This document shows positions 13,894-25,559 of a stretch of DNA of 64,000 nt, piece by piece. A model generated the notes under the pieces. That model saw nothing but the letters and a program-made list of their open reading frames with translations. It was not told the origin of the DNA and did no database searches. The stretch comes from Zopfochytrium polystomum (taxonomy: Eukaryota > Chytridiomycota > Chytridiomycetes > Chytridiales > Chytridiaceae), in the NCBI GenBank assembly GCA_025765615.1, contig JAIVFJ010000093.1:186001-250000 (forward strand). The letters run 5' to 3'. Made by a program: the position numbers and the translations under genes. Numbering within the stretch: position 1 is the stretch's first letter; every line of letters starts with the position of its first letter.

Positions 13894-14094
13894 ACCCAAC
13901 CGCCTACAAGCTCGATGTAAAGGCGGATATTAATAAAGAGGCAAAGAGCGTGTCTCGCCAACCAATCAACCAAACACACAAACAAACAAACAAGCGCAAA
14001 ACTGCAAGAAATACAACTCAAATCGCAGACAGAGAAACCTCCAAAGAAAAGGGGGAAAAAAATAAACAAAAAAAAAAAAAAATAAAGGAAAGGG

Positions 14095-16115
14095 ATGGCC
14101 TTTTCAAAGGGACTTGACTCGGGCGATGCCGCCGCCACCGCCGCCGCCGCCGCTGCCGCTGTCGACTCCAGCCCAACGACGACGACGGCGACAATGATAT
14201 CCGGCCGCAGGGCCAGCCGCACCGTCCGCCTCGCAATTCGCGCAATCACAAACATCATGGTGGTGGTCGCCCTCGCCGTCATCGTCGCGACTGTCGGGTA
14301 CTTCAACAAGGCAAGAAGAGTGAAGGATCAATCAGAGCTGACAGCGGGATGGACGATCGTCCAATGTCTCGATGTCTCATCTCAAAAGGCCTTGAACACA
14401 AAAAAAAAAAAAAAAACAACAAAACAAAAAAACTCCACAGCTGGAAGGGTTCGACCGCACTGACCGCGGCATCGAGACCTACGTTCTCTCAACCTTCAAC
14501 ACGTCAAAGATGTATCCGGTCACCGCGGCGCAGGTTCCCGACGAGCAGACCCGCTTTTGCGTCAACCACAACTACATCGGCATTGAGGCAAATGTGTCGT
14601 TTGTGGATCCCCTCCAGGACATTCTCAAAGTTCGGCTGAAGTTCATTCCTTGCGGTGAGACGATACCCGTGCGCTTTCGAATCCCAGACCCACCCCCCCA
14701 TTCTGACGCCTCTGTCTCGGCACTCGGTCATCCTGTAGGAGACTTTGGCGACTTCACAAAGACTATGGGAAGCAGCATACCATTGAAAGTGCCGATCAAC
14801 ATGACCTTTGGTAAGACAGAACCCAGAACATTTTCCGAAAGACACACTACTGAACAGCAGCCCCCTGCCCCTCAAAATCCCCTTACTCGGCTCAAGGCTC
14901 AACGGTCCTTACTTTCAAGGAGAAGGCAGTCATGTCCCCTGGGAAAGAAGACTCCCTTCCAGTTTTCTTTGCTAGCGGCGGTGAGCTTGGCGCCAACCAC
15001 TTTGCACTTAGCACGGCTGTCTCATCCACTCCTTCATGGGCTCGCCAGATATCAACGCGTACCCGTACGACGTGTACACGACGAACGTCGAATACATCAC
15101 GGCACTGTACATGAACAAGGATAACGTTACGCTCCCTTGTCCCCTGTCTCTCAGTTTGATTGGAGCTCTGCAGGCGTTCGTACTCTCGTTCGGCTCCTGT
15201 AGTTGCAACTCACCGCGTAATTTTAATATTTTGGTTCCCTTACACGTTTCTCTCCCACTAGTTGGAGCTTCCAGCTTCCAGTTGTCGCAGATGTTAGCAA
15301 GGATGTCCTTGAAACTAATGTGTCGGACGGAACTTTGATCGCTTTCCAACTCGTACTTCAGAGATCCTGGACAGTGAAGGTTCGAAAGCAAAATCGGCGA
15401 AGCTAAATAACTGGCGAAATTTTCTAATTCTTGAACTCCATTTTTTCCTGTTGCGCCAGTTTTTTTCGTTCATCATCACGGCCATCATTTGGATTCTACC
15501 TTGCCTGGCGCTCTTTCTGGCTGTCACGCTGGTGCAGACATCGAGAACGCCAGAGCCACCCGTTATGAGTATGTCGATTAGTTTACTGTAAGTAGGGAGT
15601 GCGCTTATTTTGAGATTTTCCTCGACAAATGTCCCACGGGCAGTGTCTTACTTTTCGCCCACCACCATGCCCTGCCCAAAACACACACCGTCACCTCCAT
15701 TTTCTTTCTCTTGCTCACATTTTCTCGTTCTTGTTTTCCCCCTTCTCGGCTCAGATTCGCACTTCCTGCGGTCCGCAACAGTCAGCCGCAAGTGCCGCCA
15801 TTCGGCACGACCCTGGACGCTTTCTCCTTCTACCTTGCGTACATGCTGGAGGCCGTGACAGGTAATTTCGATCGCTGGGTTCTCTTCTCCGCACCGTGTA
15901 AATGCGCCTTTCCGGTGTTACTGCTTTTGTTGCTCACTCTCGGATTTCCAGCCATACTGTTGTTAGTGCGGTACATTGAGCGAATCGAGGTCAAGTCGAT
16001 GGAGGCCGCCAAACCTGCTCCTGCGCCGGCGGAGGCTACCGATGACGACAAAACGCGGTTGCTCTCGGCGGTGGAGATGGGGGCTGGCGTGAAGTCGTCT
16101 GAAGGACCAAAGTGA
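14095..16115 (+). CDS. DUF4436 family membrane protein, copy 2
   Basis: Paralogue of the preceding gene. Nine exons fit in phase: 14095-14310, 14441-14654, 14739-14810, 14897-14980, 15049-15175, 15262-15379, 15460-15587, 15755-15861 and 15952-16115, about 409 aa. Six intron positions match copy 1 (after FNK, PCG, GALQ, TVK, SLL and AVT). Two introns, inside the ectodomain, are extra. Intron 1 either uses a GC donor directly after FNK or a GT donor six bases later; both keep frame. The N-terminus carries an Ala run coded by GCC repeats, then a membrane segment (ITNIMVVVALAVIVATVGYF). The NAYPYDVY segment corresponds to NDYPFDVY of copy 1. The C-terminal tail is charged. Start could instead be the Met at 14193. 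Confidence 0.78.
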
Positions 16116-16396
16116 CTGGGGTGGAGGCGCGCTTTCACAGCGCTGTAAATTATTTATGGTCAATAAAGAGCACGTTATGGTTTTTTTTTCTTGTTCTGGT
16201 CGCCCGCCCAACTCTGGCCTTCGTCGGTCGTTTTTGAATTGGGCTTCAACCTTTACGTCTGTTAGTCTTTGTCAAGAAACTCCGCGACTGTTTTATTTGC
16301 AGTATCGTAACTTGCTAGAGGACGACGATTGGAGCAAGTCATTCGGGTGGGGGGGGAGCGGGATATCTGAGCAGGTTCATATGTTACACTATCGTT

Positions 16397-19300
16397 TTAA
16401 GGGGGCGCCAAATCCAGGCTCCACCGAGGAAGTAAATCCAAAACGGACGATGAGATACTGTGCAAAGCCGTCGAGGAAACCTCTCCGTCGCTGCCCCGCA
16501 AAATATCTGGTGCTTGACCGTCTGTCCCGATGATCATACTGCCGTCGTTCATTTCAATCTTGTCCTCCTCCACGAAGTCTGGCTGCTCGCCAGCTTTGAA
16601 AATAGCAGACTAAAGAGAAATTTGGGCGGGAAAAAAACTGTGAGTCCTTCGGGAATAAAACCTTGCCTTACGACTCACCGCCGAGGTTGTCCGATCCATG
16701 ACTTCGTAGAGCAGGGCAACTCGCTCCAAACGCGACTCCTCTTCCGTCAGCGGGGTAAGCTCCGCGCCCTTGTGCCAAAGAAAGAAGCGGTTGCCAGTCA
16801 GCGATTTGGGGGGAGAAGGTTCACCTTCTTACCAGAACTCCGCGCTTTCCTCGGGCACCTCGCAGGGAGGCAGCCGACTCCAACGAACGCTTCTTTGCTG
16901 CTCGGACTCCTGCTTCGTTGCGAATCTCGCACACAGCGCACCATGCGAGTCCTTCTTCCCAGTCCTCCGCAATGGCTGCTACAGCTGGAGCAGCCAACAC
17001 CGCTCCTGCCCGCATCTCGAGCTCTAGGCAGCTCCCATGGAAAGCGTGGCCACATTGAAACACTAGAACAGCCGGTTTTGTGAGAGGCCTCGCCGTTGGA
17101 GGATTCTGCTCCACTTGACCCTCTGAGACGTCAACGTGCAGCGGTCGTCGACATGCTTCACACGAGCCTTGTGTTGGCGAGATCGCCACGGAGCGCGCTT
17201 TTTGGAGACGGCGGTGCATAGCGTGGGTATCTTTGGACAAACAACGATTCGCCGACAGTGCGATTTCCAAGTTGAAAAAGGCGGATTCGAGCCATGTCAT
17301 AATGGTGTAGCGGAACTCGCCAAACTCAGCGACTGGCTCGGTGCGTGTGACTAAACGGTTGAGAACCGTGGGGAGTTGAACTTGTCCCATAATTTGGGCT
17401 AGGAGAATATGAAGGAGCTCGTTTAAGAATTTGACTAATCCGGGCTTCCCCTCCATTCGATCGTCAAGAGCACTCGCTGCATTTCTCCGCGCAGTCAGCT
17501 GGTCGAAAAGAGAAAACCAGAAGGACTCAGATTCCTTCTCCGAGCATCGAGTGCTAGATCTTCGACACAACTCTATTCCCTCTCGTAGAGCAGTTCGAGC
17601 AACGTCCTCGTCACCACTAGAAGCGTGCGCGTTGAGTCCACTCTCCAAATGCGCTTGCAAGATGTCCAAGGCTTCAGAAATCTGGCCGCTGCGCTCGAGC
17701 ATCCACAAAGCAGCAGAAGAAACGCGCGAATCGGATCGACACAGTTCAAGGACCTTGACGAAATCATAGGGGTCCTTTTCGAATCGACCAGATAACTCCT
17801 TGAGGAATGAAAGAACAGAGGTTGCATCGAATTGTATCATGAGCTCTATGTATCGATTGTACATATCCGTCGAAAAATGAGGGCTTGGCAAAGCCGATAA
17901 GGAAGGCGCACTATTCCATGAAGACCGTTGGATTCGCGTTGGATCTTGGACCGTTGCTCTCCTGTTCAGCATAGATCCTCGTTTCTTCGGCTCAGAAAGA
18001 GCCGCTGACTCCCCGGATTGGTCAATATGAAGGGCAAGAACCCCGCGCATGTATTTGAAAAGGGACTCCGCATCGGTCTCCAAAACTCTTATTATATCCG
18101 CGTTCTCGCCAGGGAATAAGCTCATCACTACGCCAGCAGTCTGCCAGGGATCGATTCCAACCAACTCGGCGATGTTCTCAAGGAATGATTGTTTGACGTC
18201 CCAAGTCTGCGAATAGGTCAGCAGTTCACTTCCAAGAAGCTCCTTGACGCAAGAAAACGATTCCAATTTTCGATTGCTATCCTTCAGGTAGCATCGAAGG
18301 ATCCTGTCATAGCGCTCGGAAGACCGATAAATACTCTCAGCAACTTTCCAAAACCCTCGAGCCTCACAACGGGCGAGCAATGCCTCCGTTTCGACGATTG
18401 AATGGCCGCCACGCAACGGTAAGAATGACAAAATTGCTACCTGCCGTTCATTGTGCGAATCTTCATCGTCTCCATCTATCATCATGTCCAAAATATGGTC
18501 TTTCGACGAGTTTGGTAGCTTAATGTCCAGCGGATATTTGGCGCAAGAGCGGGCAATAAATGCAAGAAGATGCATTTGATGGGAAATGGGTAGCGATGAC
18601 ACTTCGCTCTGGATCACGGAAAGAAGTGTGTCAATAATCAACTGGCGACTGAATTCTACGTGCTCGTCCGCAAACCGAACTCGACCATCTTGAGCATGGC
18701 CGCTGCGGACTCTGATCTCTCCGTTCAGGGATGAATCGGATAGGGCAACGCCAAGCACCTTACAGAATTCGCGTGAGTCGTATTGAATGAGTAAATTTAG
18801 GTACGGGTACGGTTCGCGCCCGATAGACACCATCAAGGCGGAAGAGTCTCCTGGTGGCCAACTTATGTGCTTTTGAGAGAACAAAAAGTTGTATGAGTCG
18901 GTCTTTGCTTGAAGAGATTCTTTTTTCGCAAGTAGTCCGATCGGGTAGGCTTTCCCAGTCAGCACGTAGGCGAGGTACACATAGAGCGTGTAGCATTGGC
19001 TTGAAACTGTACTTTCCTCCGAGTTGGTTAAGATTTCTGGTGGTGTGGCGAGCGATTGATTCACAATAGCCATTAGCTCGATAATGGGAGTAACAAAATC
19101 CCTTAGAGCGCGATTGTACACAAAAATGAGGGCGCTGTACAGATTTTTCGATCTGCAAAGGCGAAGGACCTGATTCAAGTCCATGTACGCAGGGTCTAAG
19201 TGAAGCAGAAGCTGTTCAATCCTTTCAAAACAACCACGCTCCTCATACTTCGCCACAATATCTTGAACAATGGTTGGATTGTTGAGTTCCGTGAGTCTGT

Positions 19301-22300
19301 CAGCAAGAAAATGTGGTTCCAACGCTTCAAACAAGATCCACTGCAAGTCGACGGCAGCACATAGGTCATAAATGTCGCCGAAAAGGAGGTCCTCTCGTCC
19401 AATATCCAGACAAGCGCTTGCGCACAAGTTACAAATACCAAGAAAAGTACGCACGTCGTCCGCCGATGGTGCAGAACCACGTTCATGGCCCGATACCGCC
19501 ATTCGAACGTATGTTACGACGAGCTCGGACAGGTAAGTCCCAACTGCCTTTGTGCGAATCTCAGGAAAGCTTGGGAGTCCTGTCGCAGCACGTTGAGATT
19601 GTCCTGAGTAGAACTCCAATCCCATAGAGATAGATTCTTCAAATCTCCCTGACCGTGCAAGGGCAGTCAAACGGTCATTCCACGATAACGGGCTCGCCAC
19701 TTCGATTTGATTGGGTCCCTATGAGTTTGTAAGCACAACGCCGGACTACTGGTAATAATGTACCATGAGGAAAAGACGTCCTTTGTAGGAATGAAAGGTC
19801 TGGTGGTAGGCCATTTCAAAGGGAGATTCTTCGGATGAGTGAAAGTAGTCGTGGCAGGCGATGTGATGATCGCGAACATCACAGTGTTCCAAAGGCAACA
19901 TTGAGTAGGTGTCGAACACAGTCAAGATGTCAGTCCTCGACAGCACAGTGAGAAGCTTTGTATAAAAGCGTCAGGCAATTAAAGGCTCCACAAGGGCTCA
20001 ACTACCTGATCATTAATCCAACGAACTGCAACGATCGTATCTGATCCTTGCCATTCACCCCTCAAATTAAATGTCAATCCATCTTGAAGATTTCCTGGCA
20101 CAAGGCGATGGGACACCTCAATGATCGCAATCGACGAACCGAATGCAACCGCAAGCAAAGGATTCGTAACTGAAGAAGTCGTCAGCGGTGCAATTTCATC
20201 GAAATTACTGAACCTGATGACCCGCTTTTCATTGAAGGTCGCCAGGCAAGTGAAGCCGACGTTATAGGGCCATCGCTACTCGCAGAACCTTTCCTGGACC
20301 AAGGCATTTTGAACATAACAGCTGGCGTCGGCTTCATGCAAATGATCAACAACTAAATGCTGGTTAGCAAAGGGGCGGCTCGCAAACGGGGTTTATTCAC
20401 CTTTTGTGGAGCGGCAATAGCGAGCGCACGCAACTTGTCGGTCGAGTGTGGTGAGAGCCCTCGAGGCATCACTGCAATGGCGAAAATCACTGAGGGCCTT
20501 TGAGATAAACCATGTATTCGGATTGAGCTAACAGTATTCAGTATTGCGACTGGAAGGAAGGCATGGTAGAAGCCAGATCCCTGTACAATACCATTAGAAT
20601 AGCTGAAGTGCCACACAGTTATAGTTCTTTACATCAGAGTCTCCGGATATCATGTCCTGTCTACTTCCGATGAAGGAAAGGTGAATTATTTTCGCCCCAA
20701 TAGCATGGCCATCTTTCGTTGGAGATGAAAATGGCTTCAGGACTGGCGGTATGACTTTAAGGCACACCTTCTTCTGAAGGTCCCAGACGCAAATATAGCC
20801 CTTGGCATACCCGCTGGCCAGTCGATTTCTATCGAGAGCAAGAGTGATCGCTGTAACACTGCCGTACTCCAAAGCTGAGGATGAGTTGAGCCAGTGCCAC
20901 TTTGCATCAAAGTTTAAAGAAACATCAGTTTACCATTCGACGTGTCGCCAAGGACCAGTTTTAGGGACTGTGCGAGATCGAAGACTAATACGATTGAACG
21001 CGATGTTCCGACCGCGATACCACCAGACACCTGCGACCAGGTCAGACTTTTCGAAATGAACATTTACTGTAAGGAAAAGCTTACGGCCATAACGGTTGGG
21101 ATTCCCACTCTCTTCAGCATTGAGTCCGATCTCAGTTGCTCTGACAATAAGCGCAGGACTGTCCATCGAAAAATGTCTCTTGGGCCAGGAGGGTTTAATC
21201 GCGTCGATCCGCTACTGTTATTGAACAGATTGTTCGCATGGCGAAATGCACCAGCGGAGGTTTGATTGGCCGGTTGAATCGTCGATGCTCGCGATGCAAC
21301 AGATCCAGTGGAAGACAGTGATAAGCGGTGCGTGGCGGGAGAGGATGGCAGGACATATGGTTCGGGTGGCAAGTTGGACAAGGAGCTTATTGAAGTAGTA
21401 TCCTACATGTGAGTCCAAATCAGCGTCATGTCCGTCCTTCTCTTTGTGGAGTAACATTACAGTTGGTGGTCCTCTTGGCGATCGGGTGACTAAATCATCC
21501 AGTTCGTCGTCAGAATCCTCTCCCTTAAGGATGTTGCGTAGAGAGAGGCGATCGTCTCCTGGAGAGCCTACTCAGTTCACCTCATGTGAGAGTTGCAAAT
21601 ACCATTCTTCGAAAGGAACTGTTGACAGAGCGCGACCTCGCGCATGACACGATCTAGGAGTTCTTCTATTTTCCGCTTTCGAAACGAGCCGTCGGCGGAT
21701 GAATCAGACGCCCCAAGCAGGCCCTCGTCCTGTCCGTACTGCAGAATATCAGCGCGCACATCCTCCAGTCCATCAATCGTGGTTTGAACTAGAATCTGTG
21801 GGTAATTCACAAGGTCGACGTCGTTGACGATAAGCGATTCAAGTCGCTCTTCAAGCTGATGAAGTACAGAGGGGTCTGCCAATTCAATTGGTCAGAGGGG
21901 TGGCGTATTTAGCCATACTTTAGTTAATCACCTTGAAGGAGAGAACTTGGGAATGCCAGAATATCGGTTAGACCACGACGAATGCCTGACTGATCACTCA
22001 TCCATACTTTGTGCTAGAAGTTCGCCTGCTCGTAGGCCTCACGGCGAAGTCCACGCCGTCCTGACCGCTTCGCATTGAACCATTTGAGGAGATTAGTTCG
22101 ATCACGCGTGCATCGCCTGCATCGTTCTCCGAGTCTTGAGAGGTGATCGCTCGAGCCGGCCGACGAAATGAGGAGATGGACAATGGTCCGCCAGCGTTGA
22201 CATTCTCACTATGGTGGGTTGATCCGGTATCGTTGAGGGGAATCTTGTACGGCTGAAATCGAAGAACCTGCGGAGTGGTGCTACCCCGACTGGCAGCAAC

Positions 22301-22519
22301 TCCACCACTGCCGGGCCGCAATTTCTCGGAAGAGGACAGCAGCGGGCCATTGAGATCTGCGTCCTGGATGGGCACAAGTAGGCCACGGAGATTGCCCTCC
22401 TCGGCAGCGGCAACCGTATCCGCGTCTTCTGCATCGAAACGCCCCCAGTCCGAGCCTTCCAGATCACCCATGTCGGCCATCTGAACAGGCGCAGGAACAT
22501 GAAGCGACGACGAAGACAT
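16397..22519 (-). CDS. VPS8: VPS8-like CORVET subunit (beta-propeller, alpha-solenoid, RING)
   Basis: Large subunit of the CORVET tether that binds Rab5/Vps21 on early endosomes. The start is at 22519 (MSSSSLHVPAP). An acidic, disordered N-terminus is followed, over several exons between about 21,900 and 19,730, by a WD-like propeller (for example ALDRNRLASGYAKGYICVWD near 20,800). The segment YHQTFHSYKGRLFLM then joins across a short intron to GPNQIEVASPLSWNDRLTAL at 19718. Exon 19718-16833 holds the helical solenoid and a C-terminal RING (CEAC...CGHAFHGSC...CAVC). Two small in-frame exons (16768-16679, 16609-16397) finish the protein, adding an acidic tail. The RING with the solenoid could also suggest Vps41 or Vps18, but the propeller and the SYKGRLFL region fit Vps8 best. 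Upstream propeller exon borders were not all resolved. Confidence 0.82.
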
Positions 22520-22735
22520 TCAAAATATACTAGAAAGAGCACTAAGCCCCACGACGGCCAGTCCTGCTCAACAAACAAAGCCGCTGAGTGTAGAACGCAA
22601 TTGATAGCAGCGAGAGAACGTCGCCCGTTTTTCGCTCGCGCTTTGACGGGAAGGGGATTTTAGCGGCGGCGTCGACCCTTTCTGCAGGAGCACTGTTTTT
22701 CTTTTCTTCGCCATCCGGAAAGAAAAAGAACGTTC
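22520..22735. promoter_or_regulatory. Divergent intergenic promoter region (VPS8 / DNAJC7-like)
   Basis: Only 216 bases separate the two opposite start codons, so both 5' regions must share it. It is moderately GC-rich with no clear TATA box. No specific factor site is claimed. Confidence 0.5.
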
Positions 22736-25094
22736 ATGGGAAAAAAGAAACGATCAACCGCCTCCCTCAAAGCCAACTCGCCCGTCGTCGTTCCTCATCT
22801 CTCGCAAGGGGAAGATAATCCTGACGATAATCTCCAGCAGCGAAAGCAGGAGCAGCCACAGCCCCCATCTGCAGCGCACCCAATCATCAGACCAATTCCC
22901 ACTGTCGTTGAGAATCCATCTCCAGCTGTGGAGTCGGCACCGATTATTCAGCCAATTTCTGTGCAGCCGCAGAGCCAACCGACTAGGCCAACGATGGACG
23001 TCGACGCCACAATGGCCGAGTAAGTCGGAGTGATCACTTGTACGTCATTCCCACCCTGTTTACAAACGCATTTTACTCTGAAGAATGAATCCGCAGGTTG
23101 AACAAACGGCGGAGGATTACAAGAAGGAAGCGAACACGCTGTACAAAGCTGGGAAATACTCCGAATCAATCGAATTCTACTCAAAGGCGATCGGTTGGTA
23201 TAATGCTCCTTTGCGAGCATCTCCGTTGGCACCTGACTTTTATTCCCTTTTGACATCGTTTTAATAAATCGGCCAAAGCGATGGATCCGAAAAACGCAAC
23301 ATACTTCTCGAACCGCTCGGCAGCACGGATGATGTTGAATCAACACTCCGAATCCGTGAAAGACTGCCGTCAGGCCCTTGCTCTGGATCCATCCATGGAC
23401 AAGGTCTACTCGAGGGCCGCGAAGGGTCTTCTCCTCCTTGGTGACGTTCGGGCGGCCGCTGACGTTCTTCGGTCTGGAACACAAACTTTATCGTCGAATC
23501 TTCGTCTTCGGGAAGAGGTTTGTGGGAGGATTTTCATGAAACACCGTTCTAATCCGCACGTGATTCACGCAGCTTGCGACAGTTGTCAAAATAGACGGAC
23601 TTTTATCTGAGGTGAACAGCGAATTAGCTGAGAAGAAGTTTGAAAAGGCTCTGTCAGCGATGGAGTCAGTGTTCCGGTTAGCGGATCCTTCGATTAAAGT
23701 TAAATCCCTGAGCGGAATCTCGAAGCTTTCCTCCGACGACTTGCAGCACATGTGCAGCAAATGGAATTTGCTTCGTGCAAAATGTCTCATCGGATTGCGG
23801 GACCTCGGCGAAGCAACTCGCATTGTTCAGTTGAGTATATGCAACTGCTCGTTATCAGGAACTAACATCCAAGCTTGGATGGTCTCCACTTGAAGGAGTA
23901 TCTCGAACTCTGAACCCACGAACAGCGAAGCACTGACACTCAGAGCCGAGCTGCTGTATTTGAACGATTCCCACGGTCTTCCTCACATTCAGCAAGTTCT
24001 TCAAAAGGCGCTCACGTTTGATCCGGACAATCGAAATGCTCTGACCTTGCTTAGACGTATTAAGCACCTTGAATCTGTAAAGAAAGAAGGAAACGACGCG
24101 TATCAGAATGGAGATAATGCTAGCGCAGAGGCTCTGTATTCGAAGTTTCTGGACGAAGATTCCAACTCGGGGAGCCCAGGTGCTATGGGCGTTGTGAGGG
24201 TGAAGGTGTTGAGCAATAGAGCGACGGTCAGGAGCAAGGTAGTTCTCTCTCTGGTTTTTGCTGGTTGTACTAAGTGAGGGGTCAGCTGGGGAAACACGCA
24301 CTTGCTGTTGCAGACTGCACCACGGCGATAGACCTCCTAGAAAAGTTGATGTTCACGGATTCAAGTTCTTCGTCGTTCTCGACCGACCCAAAGAATTCGG
24401 TGCAGTCTAATTTGTTCTACAAGTTGTACCTCAGGCGCGCGGACAGTCAGATGAAAATTGAGAAGTTTGAAGAGGCGGTTCGCGACTACACTACTGTGAA
24501 TGGAATCAAGCCTGATCGTGAAGTTCAAAGTGCCCTGCGAAAGGCCGAGGCTGCATTGAAGCAATCGAAGCGGAAAGACTACTACAAAATACTTGGAGTT
24601 GATCGAAGTGCTGGCGAAAACGAAATTAAGAAGGCCTACCGCAAGCTTGCCTTGATGTATCATCCTGGTATTGTACAGGAAGTGCCAGAAAAAATTCATT
24701 GCTGACTGACGTTTCGATCGACATCTTACCAGACAAGCAAGCAAGTTTGCCTGAAGAGGAGCGACTGCAATGTGACGGCAAGTTCAAGGAAGTTTCTGAG
24801 GCGTACAGCGTCCTATCAGATCCTCGAAAGAAGGAGATGTTTGACTCTGGGATGGACGTGGACGGGTCATCCGCCTCCGGTGGAGCGGGCACGAGCCCAT
24901 TCGGATTTGGAGGTGGAGGCGGTCTGGACCCCGACATTCTGCGAATGTTTATGCAGCAGGCGGGCGGCTTCCACGCGGGCGGCGGCGGCGGAGGATTTAA
25001 CAGCGGCGGGTTTTACGGTGGGGGTGGGGGCGGGGGAGGTGGTTTTGGACGATCGCGAGGTAGTGGCAGCTGGGGGGGCTCTCCGTTTGGATGA
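22736..25094 (+). CDS. DNAJC7/TPR2-like TPR and J-domain co-chaperone
   Basis: Cytosolic co-chaperone of the DNAJC7 class: TPR repeats bind Hsp70/Hsp90 tails and the J domain stimulates Hsp70 ATPase. After a lysine-rich start and a Pro/Gln-rich N-terminus, an intron at 23020 leads to the first TPR ([18 protein letters not shown]). Further TPRs follow at about 23,280-23,500, 23,960-24,230 and 24,280-24,540. The J domain begins [20 protein letters not shown] near 24575. An intron splits the codon for Asp of the HPD motif (HP at 24664, D rebuilt at about 24733), so the motif is intact. The C-terminus is a glycine-rich tail of about 90 residues (GGGGG runs, stop at 25092), like the G/F region of type II J proteins. 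Unusual is the N-terminal extension of about 95 residues. Confidence 0.88.
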
Positions 25095-25559
25095 ATTCTT
25101 AATGTTGCTGCCCGGTGGGGAGACGGGGAAGTGTGTGTTACGTGTTTTGAAAGTGTGCCCAGAATGGACATCATCGCATGGTTTCGGGGGAAGATGAATG
25201 GATGGTTGGGCGATTTCGGTGCAGACAAAACACCAACCACAAGTGCCGCCCCACTACTCTCCTCGCCACTCTCTTTCCATACCGACAGGGCGGCTTCTTC
25301 GTCAACGTCTATCCCATAACTGACCAAGACCGACTCCAGCAACAGGAAAACCCTCATTGTTACACTGTTGCCAACCCACGTCCATTGCCGCAGACGGACA
25401 CATCGACGAGGAAAAGTCATTTCTTGCTCCTTTGGTGGTTGAGTATCATATCCAATCCGTGTTCTCCAACCCACTTGTGGTAGAGAACTAAGCTGCGACG
25501 CTGTTGGCCGACCGAAGACAGGGCGGGAAAGACTTTCAAGTGGGCCGCCACAATAACGG
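25095..25559. other. Intergenic region
   Basis: 3' flank of the J-protein gene and 5' flank of the next gene. Short ORFs exist on both strands but none has a recognisable domain. Nothing else seen. Confidence 0.5.

Noticed and set aside
13518..14309. Long minus-strand open frame (263 codons) across the DUF4436 intergenic region
   Set aside because: It is kept open by the GACA microsatellite and GC-rich triplet runs and overlaps real exons on the other strand.
15126..15154. A 29-base GT-AG intron in DUF4436 copy 2
   Set aside because: Too short, and reading through keeps the frame and the match to copy 1 (GALQ versus GAMQ).
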